Part shown: piece after piece, positions 63,245-64,000 of the stretch
How positions within the stretch are numbered: position 1 is the stretch's first letter
How the letters are laid out: each line of letters begins with the position of its first letter
NCBI GenBank assembly: GCA_019455325.1
Contig: JACFMQ010000013.1
Location: 1-64,000, forward strand
Direction of reading: 5' to 3'
Length of the DNA stretch: 64,000 nucleotides
From: Rhodocyclaceae bacterium
GTDB lineage: Bacteria; Pseudomonadota; Gammaproteobacteria; Burkholderiales; Rhodocyclaceae
Translations under genes and position numbers: made by a program
The notes under the pieces: generated by a model
Databases searched by the model: none
Told to the model about the DNA's origin: nothing
What the model saw: only the letters and a program-made list of their open reading frames with translations

Positions 63245-64000
63245 TCACACAGGGGCAACGCCGTCCGGCAGGAAGCCGCCATGTTCATCGTCATGCAGGC
63301 TGAGGTACTCAAGTCGCCATTGATCCACACGCCGAAGGTCGGCGAGGGTCATGTGTGTATCCGGGACTGGCTCGCAGGCATCGAGGGCGATTTCCGTTGC
63401 CGCATCAGGAGGGCCGTACGCTTCGATGAAAAGCTCTCGCAATTGTCGCACTACGCTTTCGGCGGACTCACGCGCACCTGGCCCACCTTCGATGGCGTCA
63501 TAGGCCACCGATATGGACAGCGCATAGGGTTCACCATCAGAAGCCTCGATGCCCCGCTGGTCGCCCAGATCGAAGAACAATCCCACCAGATGTCTGGCTT
63601 CGGGAGCGAGGATGCGGGCGATCCGGCTCTTGACATCTCTCTTGCCGACACGCTTCGCTAGCCGGTTCTCGAAGGTATTGGGAAATGCGGGCCGGCCATA
63701 GCGTGCCGCCAGCCATTGCTTCAGGGTGCGCTTCGACTCATCCGAAAGCGACGCTTCAAGAAACCGAGACGCGCCCCGGCCAAACTCGACTCTCGGGATG
63801 AACCTTTTCTCCGCATGCCGCAACTCCAGCACCATCGATCCTCCATCCGCCTTGTCATACGCAAGATGCAGCCGCCGGGGGTTCTTGGCATGAGAGAGTT
63901 GCGGATCCTCACGGGCATCGCCGATCAAGTCCGCCACGATGACCTCAATGCAGGGTTCGTGCGGGTGGGGAATGTCACAGTCGTGGGAGATCACGACAGC
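63245..64000 (-). CDS. Partial protein of unknown function, 5' end beyond the window
   Basis: At least 251 residues, cut by the right edge; the frame continues as AVVISHDCDIPHPHEPCIEVIVA, so the GTG at 63994 is probably internal. I do not recognise the family. The conserved-looking SHDCD motif near the visible start and a charged, soluble body are all that can be said. Base composition is lower in GC than the core genome, consistent with an accessory gene. Confidence 0.6.
   Translation of the reverse strand, partial: AVVISHDCDIPHPHEPCIEVIVADLIGDAREDPQLSHAKNPRRLHLAYDKADGGSMVLELRHAEKRFIPRVEFGRGASRFLEASLSDESKRTLKQWLAARYGRPAFPNTFENRLAKRVGKRDVKSRIARILAPEARHLVGLFFDLGDQRGIEASDGEPYALSISVAYDAIEGGPGARESAESVVRQLRELFIEAYGPPDAATEIALDACEPVPDTHMTLADLRRVDQWRLEYLSLHDDEHGGFLPDGVAPV

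Noticed and set aside
63191-63661. Plus-strand 156-codon frame at the right end
   Set aside because: It overlaps the minus-strand partial gene and has no recognisable features or ribosome-binding site.

Overview
This window is GC-rich (roughly two thirds G+C by eye) and gene-dense, and reads as the chromosome of a betaproteobacterium, most likely of the order Rhodocyclales. That placement is an inference from gene content and style: ruvC-ruvA-ruvB with yebC nearby, ybgC-tolQRAB-pal-cpoB-queE, a Gcr-type 'recombinase', SelO, PhaJ-like hydratase, many GGDEF/EAL proteins, and no plasmid or phage backbone. Stop/start overlaps of the ATGA type are the rule inside operons (fecI/fecR, LysR/selO, ruvC/ruvA, permease/ruvB, ybgC/tolQ, tolR/tolA, livM/livG, fic/livH, queC/yeeE, and the thiamine-diphosphate enzyme and two citrate-synthase-like genes).

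1-6.1 kb is an iron-uptake region on the minus strand: a FecI-type sigma factor and FecR-type anti-sigma factor preceded by a Fur-box-like palindrome, and a TonB-dependent siderophore receptor with an N-terminal signalling domain. Between fecR and the receptor lie an AT-rich gene of foreign appearance on the other strand and a 99-bp MITE flanked by CTAG. 6.1-25.4 kb is mostly housekeeping and accessory metabolism: MaoC hydratase, exported dienelactone hydrolase, an AlbA_2-type regulator, succinate semialdehyde dehydrogenase, an NlpC/P60 lipoprotein, a Gcr-family membrane protein, an SbtA-type bicarbonate permease divergent from a CbbR/CmpR-like LysR regulator that is coupled to selO, a NERD-helicase, an MFS exporter, a flavin reductase, a TerB-like protein, a HerA-like ATPase, yebC, an EamA transporter and a hemerythrin.

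25.5-34 kb holds ruvC-ruvA-(AI-2E permease)-ruvB, a chemoreceptor, and a two-component pair whose NtrC-like regulator has lost its sigma-54 contact loop. 34-40.2 kb is the complete Tol-Pal operon followed by queE and a PilZ protein. 40.2-46.3 kb is a Liv-type ABC uptake operon (minus strand) into which a Fic-family AMP transferase gene, with two operator-like palindromes, is inserted between the binding protein and the first permease. 46.4-48.5 kb carries queC, a YeeE/YedE transporter, and two tandem lysine tRNAs (UUU and CUU anticodons) with a strong promoter and terminator.

48.6-62.9 kb is the most unusual part: an acetolactate-synthase-like enzyme is translationally coupled to two citrate-synthase/citryl-CoA-lyase-like proteins that both appear to lack the usual catalytic residues, followed by a TonB-dependent receptor and a short-chain dehydrogenase; then an ABC-type binding protein and a 1334-residue hybrid kinase with GGDEF and EAL domains, a CorC/HlyC-type CBS protein, a TusA-like protein and a PAS-GGDEF cyclase. 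The window closes with a partial gene of unknown function running off the right edge.

Several genes have a TAtAAT-like hexamer only 6-9 bases before the start codon and no Shine-Dalgarno sequence, suggesting leaderless or nearly leaderless mRNAs. Intergenic hairpin repeats sit inside three operons.
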